In this document: positions 9,652-17,995 of the stretch, piece by piece
How the letters are laid out: the number at the start of each line of letters is the position of its first letter
Position numbering within the stretch: the stretch's first letter is position 1
Source of the DNA: JAEXNA01 sp037189585
GTDB lineage: Bacteria; Vulcanimicrobiota; Xenobia; Xenobiales; JADMJV01
DNA: 64,000 nucleotides
Assembly (NCBI GenBank): GCA_037189585.1
Contig: JBBCJA010000012.1
Location: forward strand, 239,463-303,462
Direction: 5' to 3'
Made by a program: the position numbers and the translations under genes
Notes under the pieces: model-generated
What the model was told of the DNA's origin: nothing
The model's database searches: none
What the model saw: the letters and a program-made list of their open reading frames with translations, nothing else

Positions 9652-11014
9652 GAATGGAGCGGCTTCTCTTAGGTAACTTCTCTAGCTCGGCATCCAGCGC
9701 AGCATCTTCTTCCGTGAGGGTACTATTCTGATCATAAGCGATTAAACCAAGGGCGCCGCCGATGACCATCATCATAAGGGTACCAGTTACGGCACCGCCG
9801 ACAAAAACGCATCCCGCCACAACCGCTGTCAACGAAGGCCTCCACTCACCGTCGACTTTGACCCCTTCACCGGCCGTTCTCACCAGCTCGGAAAATTGTT
9901 GGTGAACAAGTCCGTTGAGTTCCTCTCGTCGTTTCTCGGTCTCAGGACCCTGGCGCAGACGTAGTCCGGTGAGGTCTGTCGCAAGATCGTCTGCGCAATG
10001 AAAGATACTCATGACGATGGGACTTTCCAGCTTCAAATTCTGGCCCAGGATTAGAACTCCGTCTTTGATCCAATGAAGTTTCCAAGACTGAGGACTAAGC
10101 CGCCAGGCGCCATTCCTTTCGGTGCCTTGGAGTTGAAGGCTTACCCAAAGAACGGCTAAGGCGGAGCACTCTTCGCCGGGACCAGATATCGTGGGACTCG
10201 CCTCGGGGATCTGGTAGGTGTTGCTGGAACCCCTTTGAGCTCTGTAAGAACGCCAATCTTCGACAATAGGGAATCTTGTTGTGGGGCAACTCTCACCACT
10301 CACCCGAAGTAGAGCTAGGAGGCGTCGCTCTTTCCTCACCGCACCTCCTCCGTCGAGCGGATTATTGATCCTGAAGCCGTCGACGGTCACAAGAACCGGT
10401 GAGGCCAGGGCGCCGTCTTTGACCGCGATGAGCAAGGCCAACTGAACTCGTTGTGCCTCTTTGCGACGCTCCCAGAACCCCAGTGCTCTCGCTTGCTCAT
10501 CGAGATGTTGGAACAAAATCACGGTGCCTTCACCTCGCAACTGCTCAAGGAAGGAGACGGGCCTCTCCATCCACTCTTCCTCGCCCCGACGAACCAGCGT
10601 TCCGGCCGGCGTGGTGATCTCGAAGTCGTGCTTGTTCTGAGGCGACCCGAGAGCGCGAAACGCCACCGCCAGGCGAGACAAAAAGGTCCCGTCAACGGAG
10701 GGGCTGGCGAGATAGGGAGCCAGCTGACTCCACTCCCATTTGGGCAACCCTCGAATCTCGACGGTCGTTGCTGCCGCTGACTGTCGAATCTTGACTTCGG
10801 TCGCTTTTCCCCGATTGGCGGCCTGGATAAGCACCAGAATCCAGCTCTCTGGAGTGGGTAGTTGAAAGGCACCCAGCTTTCGCGCGGCCTTGTCCGACGA
10901 GAGAGTGAAATGCCCCTCGGAGTCCTTCTCACCTTCGGCGGCGAACGACTTCAGGGTTTCCCTTAGCTCGTTTCGCGTCTTCCTCTTTGGCTGACCTTTC
11001 CGTCGAGCTTCCAT
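9644..11014 (-). CDS. Degenerate-GHKL-like membrane-anchored protein, paralogue 1
   Basis: A 456-residue protein, closely related and equal in length to the next upstream gene. Residues 23-80 carry the same module as the start of the 1406-residue protein: FAAEGEKDSEGHFTL then FQLPTPESWILVLIQAAN. This aligns with a GHKL N-box in which Glu, Asn and Asp are replaced by V61, A65 and R68, so ATP binding is unlikely. Near the C-terminus the motif ADDLATDLTGLRL is followed by a helix and then hydrophobic stretches (LTAVVAGCVFVGGAVTGTL and onward) likely forming a membrane hairpin, ending in an acidic and then basic cytosolic tail. It is 93 bp downstream of its paralogue, in the same direction. Function unknown; a membrane-bound accessory of the GHKL system is an inference. 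Confidence 0.78.
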   Translation of the reverse strand: MEARRKGQPKRKTRNELRETLKSFAAEGEKDSEGHFTLSSDKAARKLGAFQLPTPESWILVLIQAANRGKATEVKIRQSAAATTVEIRGLPKWEWSQLAPYLASPSVDGTFLSRLAVAFRALGSPQNKHDFEITTPAGTLVRRGEEEWMERPVSFLEQLRGEGTVILFQHLDEQARALGFWERRKEAQRVQLALLIAVKDGALASPVLVTVDGFRINNPLDGGGAVRKERRLLALLRVSGESCPTTRFPIVEDWRSYRAQRGSSNTYQIPEASPTISGPGEECSALAVLWVSLQLQGTERNGAWRLSPQSWKLHWIKDGVLILGQNLKLESPIVMSIFHCADDLATDLTGLRLRQGPETEKRREELNGLVHQQFSELVRTAGEGVKVDGEWRPSLTAVVAGCVFVGGAVTGTLMMMVIGGALGLIAYDQNSTLTEEDAALDAELEKLPKRSRSILS

Positions 11015-11107
11015 GGGAGAAGCTTCGTAACGGGAAGCAATCGGTTCCTGTCATTTATGGAGCTCCCTGAGAGTGCCAAGCGGCTGAGGCGAAGAATGGA
11101 GAGACGG

Positions 11108-12478
11108 TTAGCGAAGTACGGAGCGGCTTCTCTGGGGCAACTTCTCTAGCTCTTTGTCCAACAAAGCGTCTTCTTCCGAAAGGGCATCGCTGTGAGCCCA
11201 AGCGCCTAAACCTAAGTAAAAGCTAACGAGCATCGTTACTCCGAGCGAATTCAGGCCACCGGTTACTATACCGCCGACGAAAGAACACCCCGCCAGAACC
11301 GCCGTATACCAAGGCTTCCAATGAGCGCCGACATAGACTCCTTTCTGAGCTGTTTTTACCAACTCGGAAAGTTGCTGGTGAAGAAGCCCGTTGAGCTCCT
11401 CTCGTCGTTTCGTTGTCTCAGGACTCCAACGTAAACGCAGCCCGGTGAGGTCTGTCGAAAGATCGTCAGCACAAAGAAAGATACTCATGGATAAACGCCC
11501 TTCCAACTTCAAATCACGGGTGTGGATGAGAACGCCGTCTTTGATCCAATGAAGTCTCCAAGGCTGTGAGTCAAGCCTCCAAGTGCCTTCTTTGTCGGAG
11601 CCCTCTCGTTGAAGAGCAACCCAAAGAGCGGCTAGAGCGGAGCACTCCTCACTCTGCACCTGTGTGGTGAGGTTCGCCTCGGGTATCCGGTAAGTACGAG
11701 AGGAGCCTTTTCGCAATCCAACGTTAGTAGACCGCCAATTTCTGGCGATAGGGAATCTTGCCGTGGGGCACCCCGTACCGGTCGCTCGAAGCAAGGCGAT
11801 GAGGCGCCGCTCTTGCCCCACTGCCCCCCCTCCATCGAGCGGATTGTTGATCCTCAAGCCATCGACGGACACAAGAACCGGTGAGGCCATTGCTCCTTCT
11901 CGGACGGTGGTAAGCAAGGCCAGTTGTACCCGTTGACCCGCTTTGCGACGGTCCGAGGAACTCAGTTGTTGAGCCTCTTGGTCAAAGTGTTGAAACCGAA
12001 TAGCCGTTATCTCACCTCGTAGCCGCTCAAGGAATGAGGGGGGCTTTTCTACCCACCCTTCCCCGTTCCGGAGAACACGGGTTCCGGCCGGAGTCGTGAT
12101 CTCGAAGTCATGCTTGTTCTGAGACGACCCGAGAGCGCGAAACGCCACCCCCAGGCGAGAGAGAAAGGTTCCGTCATCCGAGGGGCTGGCGAGATAAGGA
12201 GTCAGCTCATCCCATTCCCAGGTCGGCAGCCCCTGAATCTCGACGCTGGTGGCCGTTGCCGACTGACGAATTTTGACTTCGGTCGCTTTGCCCCGATTGG
12301 CGGCCTGAATGAGCACCAGGATCCAGCTCTCTGGAGTGGGTAGCTGAAAGGCACCCAGCTTCTGCAAGGCCTTGTCCAAAGAGAGAGTGAACTGCCCCTC
12401 GGAGTCCTTCTCACCCTCGGCGGCGAAAGACTCAAGGGTGTCCTGTAGCTCGTTCGAGTCCCCCCGCTGACCTTCCAT
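11108..12478 (-). CDS. Degenerate-GHKL-like membrane-anchored protein, paralogue 2
   Basis: A 456-residue tandem paralogue of the gene ending at 9644, highly similar along its whole length including the motif ADDLSTDLTGLRL and the C-terminal hydrophobic hairpin. The frame is open from an ATG at 12556, but the ATG at 12478 gives exactly the same length as the paralogue, and the DNA immediately before both ATGs is nearly identical (GAAGCTTCTCCC). I therefore prefer 12478. The degenerate N-box is WILVLIQAANRGK. It lies 52 bp downstream of the broken VapC-like toxin gene on the same strand, so transcription may come from the toxin-antitoxin or rlu promoter. The tandem pair looks like a duplication of about 1464 bp followed by divergence. 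Confidence 0.78.
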   Translation of the reverse strand: MEGQRGDSNELQDTLESFAAEGEKDSEGQFTLSLDKALQKLGAFQLPTPESWILVLIQAANRGKATEVKIRQSATATSVEIQGLPTWEWDELTPYLASPSDDGTFLSRLGVAFRALGSSQNKHDFEITTPAGTRVLRNGEGWVEKPPSFLERLRGEITAIRFQHFDQEAQQLSSSDRRKAGQRVQLALLTTVREGAMASPVLVSVDGLRINNPLDGGGAVGQERRLIALLRATGTGCPTARFPIARNWRSTNVGLRKGSSRTYRIPEANLTTQVQSEECSALAALWVALQREGSDKEGTWRLDSQPWRLHWIKDGVLIHTRDLKLEGRLSMSIFLCADDLSTDLTGLRLRWSPETTKRREELNGLLHQQLSELVKTAQKGVYVGAHWKPWYTAVLAGCSFVGGIVTGGLNSLGVTMLVSFYLGLGAWAHSDALSEEDALLDKELEKLPQRSRSVLR

Positions 12479-12530
12479 GGGAGAAGCTTCGTGGCCTAAA
12501 TCAAGAGGTTCCTCTCCAGCTTCGACGGGC

Positions 12531-12937
12531 TTACCAGATACGGGTGACAATTCCATCGAAGGCCGTGTCTGCTGAAATCAGTGGGGTCTGATAGTACAAG
12601 GCGCTGGCCGCGAGCAATCGGTCGAAAGGGTCACGGTGCTCCCATCGCATCATGCTGGCATTGACGTAGATCCGAGGGTCTAAGGCGGCTATCATCCCGC
12701 CCTGTTCTTCGAGAATTTTAGGTAGGCGCTCAACGTAGGGAGCCATCTCATCCCATTTGCCAAGCCTGACTTTTTGTCCGATTTCAAAAAACGAGATGGG
12801 ACTCACGAGAATATCTGTGGCATTCGATATGGATGCCATAGCACGAGCGGAAAGTTTATCTTCGGTGAGGAGACTCCAGGCCCTTCGGTGAGGAGACTCC
12901 AGGCCCAAGTGTGGGTATCGAGAAGTACGGCTTTCAC
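12531..12937 (-). pseudogene. VapC-like PIN-domain toxin broken by a 23-bp tandem duplication
   Basis: Starting at a GTG at 12937 that overlaps the antitoxin stop (GTGA), the frame reads VKAVLLDTHTWAWSLLTE, the expected PIN-domain N-terminus with its first acidic residue (LLDTH). A 23-bp direct repeat at 12861-12906 then shifts the frame. The rest of the toxin continues in another frame: AWSLLTEDKLSARAMAS, VSPISFFEIGQKVRLGK, WEHRDPFDRLLAASA, LISADTAFD. Removing one repeat copy restores a perfect 127-residue PIN ribonuclease of the Phd-associated VapC type, ending at the TAA at 12531. As sequenced it should yield no functional toxin. A 188-codon frame from 13097 covers only the C-terminal part and is not a real gene. 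Confidence 0.88.
12861..12906. repeat. Exact 23-bp tandem duplication inside the toxin gene
   Basis: Two perfect adjacent copies of a 23-bp unit beginning TTCGGTGAGGAGACTCC, at 12861-12883 and 12884-12906. Since 23 is not a multiple of three it shifts the PIN-toxin frame. The toxin on either side is otherwise intact, so this looks like a recent slippage event. Confidence 0.97.
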
Positions 12938-13170
12938 CCTCCACCTTCCCAAAGCTCGAGATCGTCTTCCGACATCGGCTCGAGAAAGTCCGGAACCTCT
13001 CCCGCGAGGCGGTCTCGTAAGATTCCGAACCGAAAGCTCTTGGGAGAAATGGGTACGAGCCTGACGACAGGTTTATCCCCCCTTGAAATGATGACATCCT
13101 CTCCGGCTAAAGCGGCCTCGATAAGCTTTGAAAGATTTGTCTTGGCTGCGTGGACTGTGACTCGCTTCAT
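12934..13170 (-). CDS. Phd/YefM-type antitoxin
   Basis: A 78-residue protein with the typical Phd/YefM N-terminal DNA-binding fold: VTVHAAKTNLSKLIEAALAG then EDVIISRGDKPVVRLVP. The C-terminus (LEPMSEDDLELWEGGG) would be the toxin-neutralising tail. Such antitoxins bind their own promoter and block a PIN-domain ribonuclease. It begins 8 bp after the end of the rlu gene and overlaps the toxin GTG by 4 bp, the usual coupled arrangement. The toxin partner is frameshifted here, leaving this as an orphan antitoxin that may still repress the promoter or protect against related toxins. Confidence 0.9.
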   Translation of the reverse strand: MKRVTVHAAKTNLSKLIEAALAGEDVIISRGDKPVVRLVPISPKSFRFGILRDRLAGEVPDFLEPMSEDDLELWEGGG

Positions 13171-13178
13171 AGGTTATC

Positions 13179-14558
13179 TCAGAGTTCTGTAGCTAATTTA
13201 GCTAGCCATCGCGGTTCGGTCAAGAATTCCAATTCTCGCCCGTTCGCAGGATGCCGGAATCCCAAATGGCCGCAATGAAGTCGGAGTGGCTCCAGGTAGC
13301 AGGAGCCGTAAAGCCGGTCACCTCGAATAGGAGTATTCAGGCCATAAGCCATGTGAACTCGGAGTTGATGGCTTCGCCCGGTGATGGGTCGTAGCTCCAC
13401 CAGATCATCATCGAGTTGCCGGTACTTCGTAAGGGCGGGTTGGCCCGCCGGATCGATTCTATAGCATCCGGGCTGACCGGGGCCAAGTGCGAGTTCGATA
13501 CGACCCTGAGACGGCTCTGGTAGATAGTCCAAGCGCGCGAGGTAGCGTTTGTCCACCCGTCGCTTCTCGAACTGCTTGCGCAGGGCGGCTTGAGTGTCGG
13601 CGTCGCGAGCCAGGACGACAAGACCCGAGGTCTCCAGGTCGAGACGATGTACAGGGAGCAGATCTGGCCAGCGTCGGGAGAGTCGACCGAGGAGACTGTC
13701 TTGATTCCAGTGATAGCGGCCCGGAACGGTGAGCAGACCGCTGGGCTTGTCCGCTACTACAATTCGATCGTCGACGTAGTGAATGTCTATGGGAGGTCGT
13801 AAGGCCAGCGACAAGAGGGGACCCATGAGCGCCTCGCAACGCTCTCGACAGGGTGGGTAGAATTCTCCGGAGCTCTTGTCTCCGACACTTGTCGGTCCCC
13901 ACCAGACCTCGGCCATAGCTAGTGGAGTCAGCTCATGCCTAGCCGCCCAGGCCAAGAGTTTGGGCGCGCAACAATCCCCTGTTCCGGTTGGAATTCCGTC
14001 GGGGAAGAGTCGCTCTGGAGAGCATCCCAGAAAGCTGGTGACCTGGTCGGTCATCTGCTGATGCATCTCGGCTTGAAGAAGCCCCGAGAGCGCTTTTCTC
14101 CGGGCTTTCCCCTCGGCCAGCTCACGCTGGGTCTCGGCGACCTGGGCTTCACCCTTTGCGAGAGCGGCCTTTTTCTGACGCAGAAAGTCTCTCCAGCGCA
14201 TCGAGTCGGCTCGGCCTTGTTGGTCAAGCAGGCTGCTTTCGACCTTGCCTGTGGAGCGTAGCTCGGCGCGATGCCGCTTGGCTTGCCGAAGCTCCTCTCG
14301 GAGAGAAGTTTCTTGTTCGTTCCAAGGCGCGGCTTCGGCCCAGTGGGGATGCTGATGAAGCTTGGCCTGTAGCGTGGCTAGACGGCTCTTCCAAGAGGCT
14401 AAGGATTGGAGGGTGGCCGCTTCGGAAGCCGTTGGAGTTGGTAGGTGAAGTGGCGGCACCCATCCATCGACCACGGAATTTCCCTCCAGCTGACCGGAGA
14501 AAGCACGACCGTAGCCCAATCTCCCTTGCTCGTCGCGCACCAAGAGGACTCCCAACAT
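13179..14558 (-). CDS. RluA-family pseudouridine synthase with long N-terminal extension
   Basis: An RNA-modifying enzyme expected to convert uridine to pseudouridine in rRNA or tRNA. The C-terminal catalytic domain (from about residue 255) has the family motifs VVADKPSGLLTVPG, the active-site VHRLDLETSGLVVLA (catalytic Asp in HRLD), and ITGRSHQLRVHM. The N-terminal 250 residues contain a coiled-coil-rich region and the segments LGYGRAFSGQ and CCAPKLLAWAA...EVWWG, which I associate with a longer RluA subfamily of about 550 residues. From the ATG at 14558 the product has 459 residues, which would lack the start of that subfamily (see the upstream extension). It lies directly upstream of the antitoxin, same direction. 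Confidence 0.85.
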   Translation of the reverse strand: MLGVLLVRDEQGRLGYGRAFSGQLEGNSVVDGWVPPLHLPTPTASEAATLQSLASWKSRLATLQAKLHQHPHWAEAAPWNEQETSLREELRQAKRHRAELRSTGKVESSLLDQQGRADSMRWRDFLRQKKAALAKGEAQVAETQRELAEGKARRKALSGLLQAEMHQQMTDQVTSFLGCSPERLFPDGIPTGTGDCCAPKLLAWAARHELTPLAMAEVWWGPTSVGDKSSGEFYPPCRERCEALMGPLLSLALRPPIDIHYVDDRIVVADKPSGLLTVPGRYHWNQDSLLGRLSRRWPDLLPVHRLDLETSGLVVLARDADTQAALRKQFEKRRVDKRYLARLDYLPEPSQGRIELALGPGQPGCYRIDPAGQPALTKYRQLDDDLVELRPITGRSHQLRVHMAYGLNTPIRGDRLYGSCYLEPLRLHCGHLGFRHPANGRELEFLTEPRWLAKLATEL

Positions 14559-14801
14559 CTTCCCCTCTGGGAGAGAGGTTTCGTGAGCGATTCTAGAGAG
14601 CAGAAGCTCCGAGGTTCGAGTGCGTGGTAGGCTGAGAGTCGCTCCACTAATGGGGCAAATTCCTTGATACAGGTAGGCTGCTTTTTCATCTAGCGCGCCA
14701 TCGAACAGGTGTAGGTGTGGAACGTTCAGGGAGAGCTGCTTTGAGTTTTCAAGGCGCCTCCCTCCTGGTAAGAACGAACCAGAGCACAGGTGTTCGTTTT
14801 C
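14559..14801 (-). other. In-frame upstream extension of the pseudouridine synthase without a usual start codon
   Basis: The rlu frame stays open for 81 codons upstream of the ATG at 14558, to a TAG at 14802. Its translation (HLFDGALDEKAAYLYQGICP, then LLLSRIAHETSLPEGKMLGV) looks like protein and fits the longer family. It contains no ATG, GTG or TTG in frame. A good AGGAGG lies near the upstream end, followed by a TTG that is in another frame and meets a stop after eight codons. Either a one-base frameshift has occurred near the original start, a rare start codon is used, or translation begins at 14558. Confidence 0.5.
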
Positions 14802-14820
14802 CTAAGAGGAACTCACTTTG

Positions 14821-17496
14821 ATGCGGAATTGCCCTGGCCTTGTGCTATTATTCCTCACTCTTTTGCTCGCCGGCTGTGGCAACTCGGCCTCTTCGTTGAA
14901 TCAACCGCTTGGTGCACCTCCGGGGCCTCAAGGTGAAGTTATCTTCGGGAGACTCTTCCCTGGTCTCGAGGTCGCGGGGGCCGACATCGTGGTCGAGGAT
15001 TTGCAAGGAGCGGTCTTGGCTCGAGGGGTCAGTGACGAGTCTGGAAGTTTCCAGATCTCTCACTCAAATTTCCCAGAGCAAGTGCGAGTGAAAGCCGATC
15101 TGGCCGGCTTCGAGCCTCCGATGCAGTCTGTCGTGGACTTCGACCGGCAGTCCGCGACCTACGTGTTGATCAATCTCCCGAGCACCCTGGTGAGTCTCTA
15201 TCTCCAGGCCCACCCCGAGGAAGACCTCGCGGAGGTGAAGCGCAAACTGGCCCGTCTCTTCGGCGTGTCGGAGAGCACCGACCTCACATTTCTCCGCGAA
15301 AGGTCGCCGTTCGCGCCATTTTCTCATCTAGCTTTTCTTAGCGATGCCGCTTCGAATGGCGGTTTTGCAATCCTTGTCGAACAGACTCTCTCCAATCTGG
15401 AGTCAGGTGTTCAGGGCGACCCAGAGGCCTACAGAGTTTCCGCGACCGACCTGTCCGCCGACCTCTCGACGCTAGAACCAACACTCGTCGAGCTAGCTCG
15501 AAAGGTGCAAGCGGATGCCGCGGACGGGATCGGATCAATCGTGGGAGGATTTATTAAAGGAGTCGGTGAGGGCATCGTGGAGGACCTGGCGGTCGAAGGG
15601 CTCACATGGCTAGCCGAGGCCCTGGGATTAAATTTCGGTCCAAGTCTGAGCGAGATTCAGGAAGAGCTCGGCCAGATTCTAGACGCTCTCCACGAGCTCT
15701 CTAGCCAGATGGATCAGACCGCCTACCAACAAGCGGTGGGGGATATCAACAACCACGCTATTATCCCTATCGAAGCCCTTCAGGAACTTCTTTCGGACCA
15801 AGTCCAGGTAGCCAATCTGACTGACCAGCCCTTCACGCCCTCGAGCGGTGTGACCGACCTGCTCGACAAACTGGGCCAGTTTCAAGCCGTCACGGCACTC
15901 TTGACCATTCAAAATTACATGTTGGGAGCCGATGGCCAGATCAACATCCAAGATATGGCCTTGAAAATCAAGTTAGTGGATGAGCTCGCGGTTGATCAGC
16001 CTCCACGCTTCATGGGGATGCCGATCCGAAACAACGATCTCCTTCAAGAGGTCCTCCAGCCGTTTCACCTCTACGAGGGATATCAAGCGCTAGCTTGTCA
16101 CTATCTGGCCGAGGCCGCCCACGTCTCACCCAACCCCATCCAAGATATGCTCGCCGGCTATGAGGAGATCGCTAAGGCGGCCGCAAGCATCAAGACGCAA
16201 CGTCAACTGCGTCCTCAGCCTCTGCCCAGCGATGATGTCATGGTAGACCTTGAACACGGTCTCATGTGGTACCGTGAGGTTCAGCCCGCGACGGACTACA
16301 GAAGTGCACAGCGATTTGCCGCGGCGCTTAAGGTTACCGGGGACAACGGAGTGGTGTACGAAGATTGGCGTCTCCCGAACTTTCAGGAAGCGCTCACCTT
16401 GCAGACTCGAGGGCGCCTCTCTCACGGGGATGACCCTTCCGTCCCGGTCAACTCCCGAACCGGCTACGGAGACTACGGTAAAGCTACCGCGGGGCTGCCT
16501 TCTCTTGGATTCGAGCAGGCTGGGAGACTGACCAAGGATGGAAGTCTTCATTGCACCGACTATGTCGGCGTGTCGCTCCCTGATCCACTGAACCCTTTTG
16601 GCCAGCCTCCGGCACTGGGACCGTGGATCGCGAATATCAATCACGAGCACGACAATGGTGGTCCCACCCTATTGGGTTTGGGAATCTCTCCGTTTGTCGT
16701 TGTCCGTTCGATCGATCAGTCACTACTGAAGTACACCAGCACTGTTCCCTATAACAATCTTCCTCAGTATCCACCAGCGTCTCCCTTGCAGATTGGCGAG
16801 CTTCCGGGCCTGGGTGTTCCAACAAGCCTTGTTCTCAATCGTAGTGGGAATCAGCTGACTCCGATTGTCCGCTACAATGTCTTCACCGGAGGAGATTTCA
16901 CTTGCGGGCAGTCTCCTAAAACGGTGAATGTCTCACTGCCGTCTCAAAACGCCACGGTTTCGGATGGGGCGGGCGGTCAGACTTATGGGAAGTTGCCGGC
17001 ATATCAATCGGATAGTCCGGCCTTGCTGGAGGCGAAGAATCTACCCGGCACCGAGGGCGAGCTTGTCTGGCATTCCGACCTCACCACTCCACAGCAGGTG
17101 ACGGTTTCAGGTACGATGCGAGGCTTCAATGGCTCAACTTTCCCTTCGATCCTGACGGCGAGCCTTGCCATTAATGAGGTTCCTCAAGCGCGTCATCCGA
17201 AAAAGATCCGAATTCTGCCGCGCAATCGACTCTATCTGAATGCCACCACCCAGGAGCGCTACACGGTCGTAGGATTCTATGACGATCACAGTGTCCGCGA
17301 CCTAACCTCAACGGCGCAGTTGGAAGTGGTGAGTACCTCAACGGGTCTGGCCGTCACCGGTGCGAGTTTCTCTAGTACCGTGGCGGGGGTTCTTCTGTTG
17401 AGCAATCCAGCGGAAGGGAACCTGACCATCAAAGCCACTGTACCTTCGAGTCCCGACTTCACTGATAGCGCGAAGCTCTCTGTAGCCCTACCTTAG
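14821..17496 (+). CDS. Large lipoprotein with Lcl/DUF1566-type domain
   Basis: An 891-residue lipoprotein with a signal peptide ending in the lipobox LLAGC (lipidated Cys at residue 19), so attached to a membrane on the outside. Residues about 38-95 look like a carboxypeptidase-regulatory-type beta sandwich (GADIVVEDLQGAVLARG, DESGSFQIS). The middle is helical. At about 470-640 there is a DUF1566/Lcl C-terminal-like domain (LEHGLMWYREV, EDWRLPNFQEAL), and the last 100 residues resemble a bacterial Ig-like domain (RNRLYLNATTQERYTV). The ATG at 14821 is preferred to the TTG at 14818. It is divergent from the rlu gene. The role is probably adhesive or structural at the surface; this is inferred from domain types only. 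Confidence 0.8.
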   Translation: MRNCPGLVLLFLTLLLAGCGNSASSLNQPLGAPPGPQGEVIFGRLFPGLEVAGADIVVEDLQGAVLARGVSDESGSFQISHSNFPEQVRVKADLAGFEPPMQSVVDFDRQSATYVLINLPSTLVSLYLQAHPEEDLAEVKRKLARLFGVSESTDLTFLRERSPFAPFSHLAFLSDAASNGGFAILVEQTLSNLESGVQGDPEAYRVSATDLSADLSTLEPTLVELARKVQADAADGIGSIVGGFIKGVGEGIVEDLAVEGLTWLAEALGLNFGPSLSEIQEELGQILDALHELSSQMDQTAYQQAVGDINNHAIIPIEALQELLSDQVQVANLTDQPFTPSSGVTDLLDKLGQFQAVTALLTIQNYMLGADGQINIQDMALKIKLVDELAVDQPPRFMGMPIRNNDLLQEVLQPFHLYEGYQALACHYLAEAAHVSPNPIQDMLAGYEEIAKAAASIKTQRQLRPQPLPSDDVMVDLEHGLMWYREVQPATDYRSAQRFAAALKVTGDNGVVYEDWRLPNFQEALTLQTRGRLSHGDDPSVPVNSRTGYGDYGKATAGLPSLGFEQAGRLTKDGSLHCTDYVGVSLPDPLNPFGQPPALGPWIANINHEHDNGGPTLLGLGISPFVVVRSIDQSLLKYTSTVPYNNLPQYPPASPLQIGELPGLGVPTSLVLNRSGNQLTPIVRYNVFTGGDFTCGQSPKTVNVSLPSQNATVSDGAGGQTYGKLPAYQSDSPALLEAKNLPGTEGELVWHSDLTTPQQVTVSGTMRGFNGSTFPSILTASLAINEVPQARHPKKIRILPRNRLYLNATTQERYTVVGFYDDHSVRDLTSTAQLEVVSTSTGLAVTGASFSSTVAGVLLLSNPAEGNLTIKATVPSSPDFTDSAKLSVALP

Positions 17497-17557
17497 GTAA
17501 CCTTAGTGGGGCTGATTTTCATAGCTTTTCAAGGATGAATGAGATAGACTAAAGCTC

Positions 17558-17995
17558 ATGCTCGATGAGTCCGAGGAGATGGGGTATCAGATCGCCGACG
17601 CGCACCGCTCGGAGAGTCCTCGCGTGGTTCGAACGATGGCCTTCCCCGAAGGGGTCGGCTCTCACACCAAAGTGGCGGCTCCCGATCCAGGGGAGTCTCA
17701 GGATCTCAAGATCGCGGGCATGGAGATGCCTCCGGGAGAAAAGTGCGACGCGCTCGAGCATAACCCTAACATGAAGGTCGCCACGCCTGATGGACGGGCC
17801 GGTAAGAAAGTCGCCACTCCCGACGGACTGTCGGGCAAGAAAGTCGCCACCCCTCCCGGAATCTCCGTCAACGGAGACTTCCGCCGTCCCATCAAAGTCT
17901 CCGGCGAGTCCGCCGAGGCGCGGCAACAGATCGGGCTCAAACTCGCCGGAACCGCCATGAACCCGGCCTACGCCCTGCGACAACGCAAGCGTTAA
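17558..17995 (+). CDS. Small hydrophilic protein with KVATPDG repeats
   Basis: A 145-residue soluble-looking protein with three near-identical consecutive units of about 11 residues: KVATPDGRAGK, KVATPDGLSGK and KVATPPGIS. There is no signal peptide or hydrophobic segment. The reading frame has the GC-rich third positions seen in neighbouring genes, and the repeat is conserved at protein level with synonymous changes (GTCGCCACT/GTCGCCACC), which supports coding on this strand. An open frame on the opposite strand (17549-18082) is therefore taken as a shadow. The stop overlaps the stop of the convergent gene by 4 bp. I recognise no family. Confidence 0.62.
   Translation: MLDESEEMGYQIADAHRSESPRVVRTMAFPEGVGSHTKVAAPDPGESQDLKIAGMEMPPGEKCDALEHNPNMKVATPDGRAGKKVATPDGLSGKKVATPPGISVNGDFRRPIKVSGESAEARQQIGLKLAGTAMNPAYALRQRKR

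Noticed and set aside
12531..13097. A 188-codon reading frame across the toxin-antitoxin region
   Set aside because: Only its C-terminal part is PIN toxin; the N-terminal part is antisense-frame noise from the antitoxin, joined by the 23-bp duplication.
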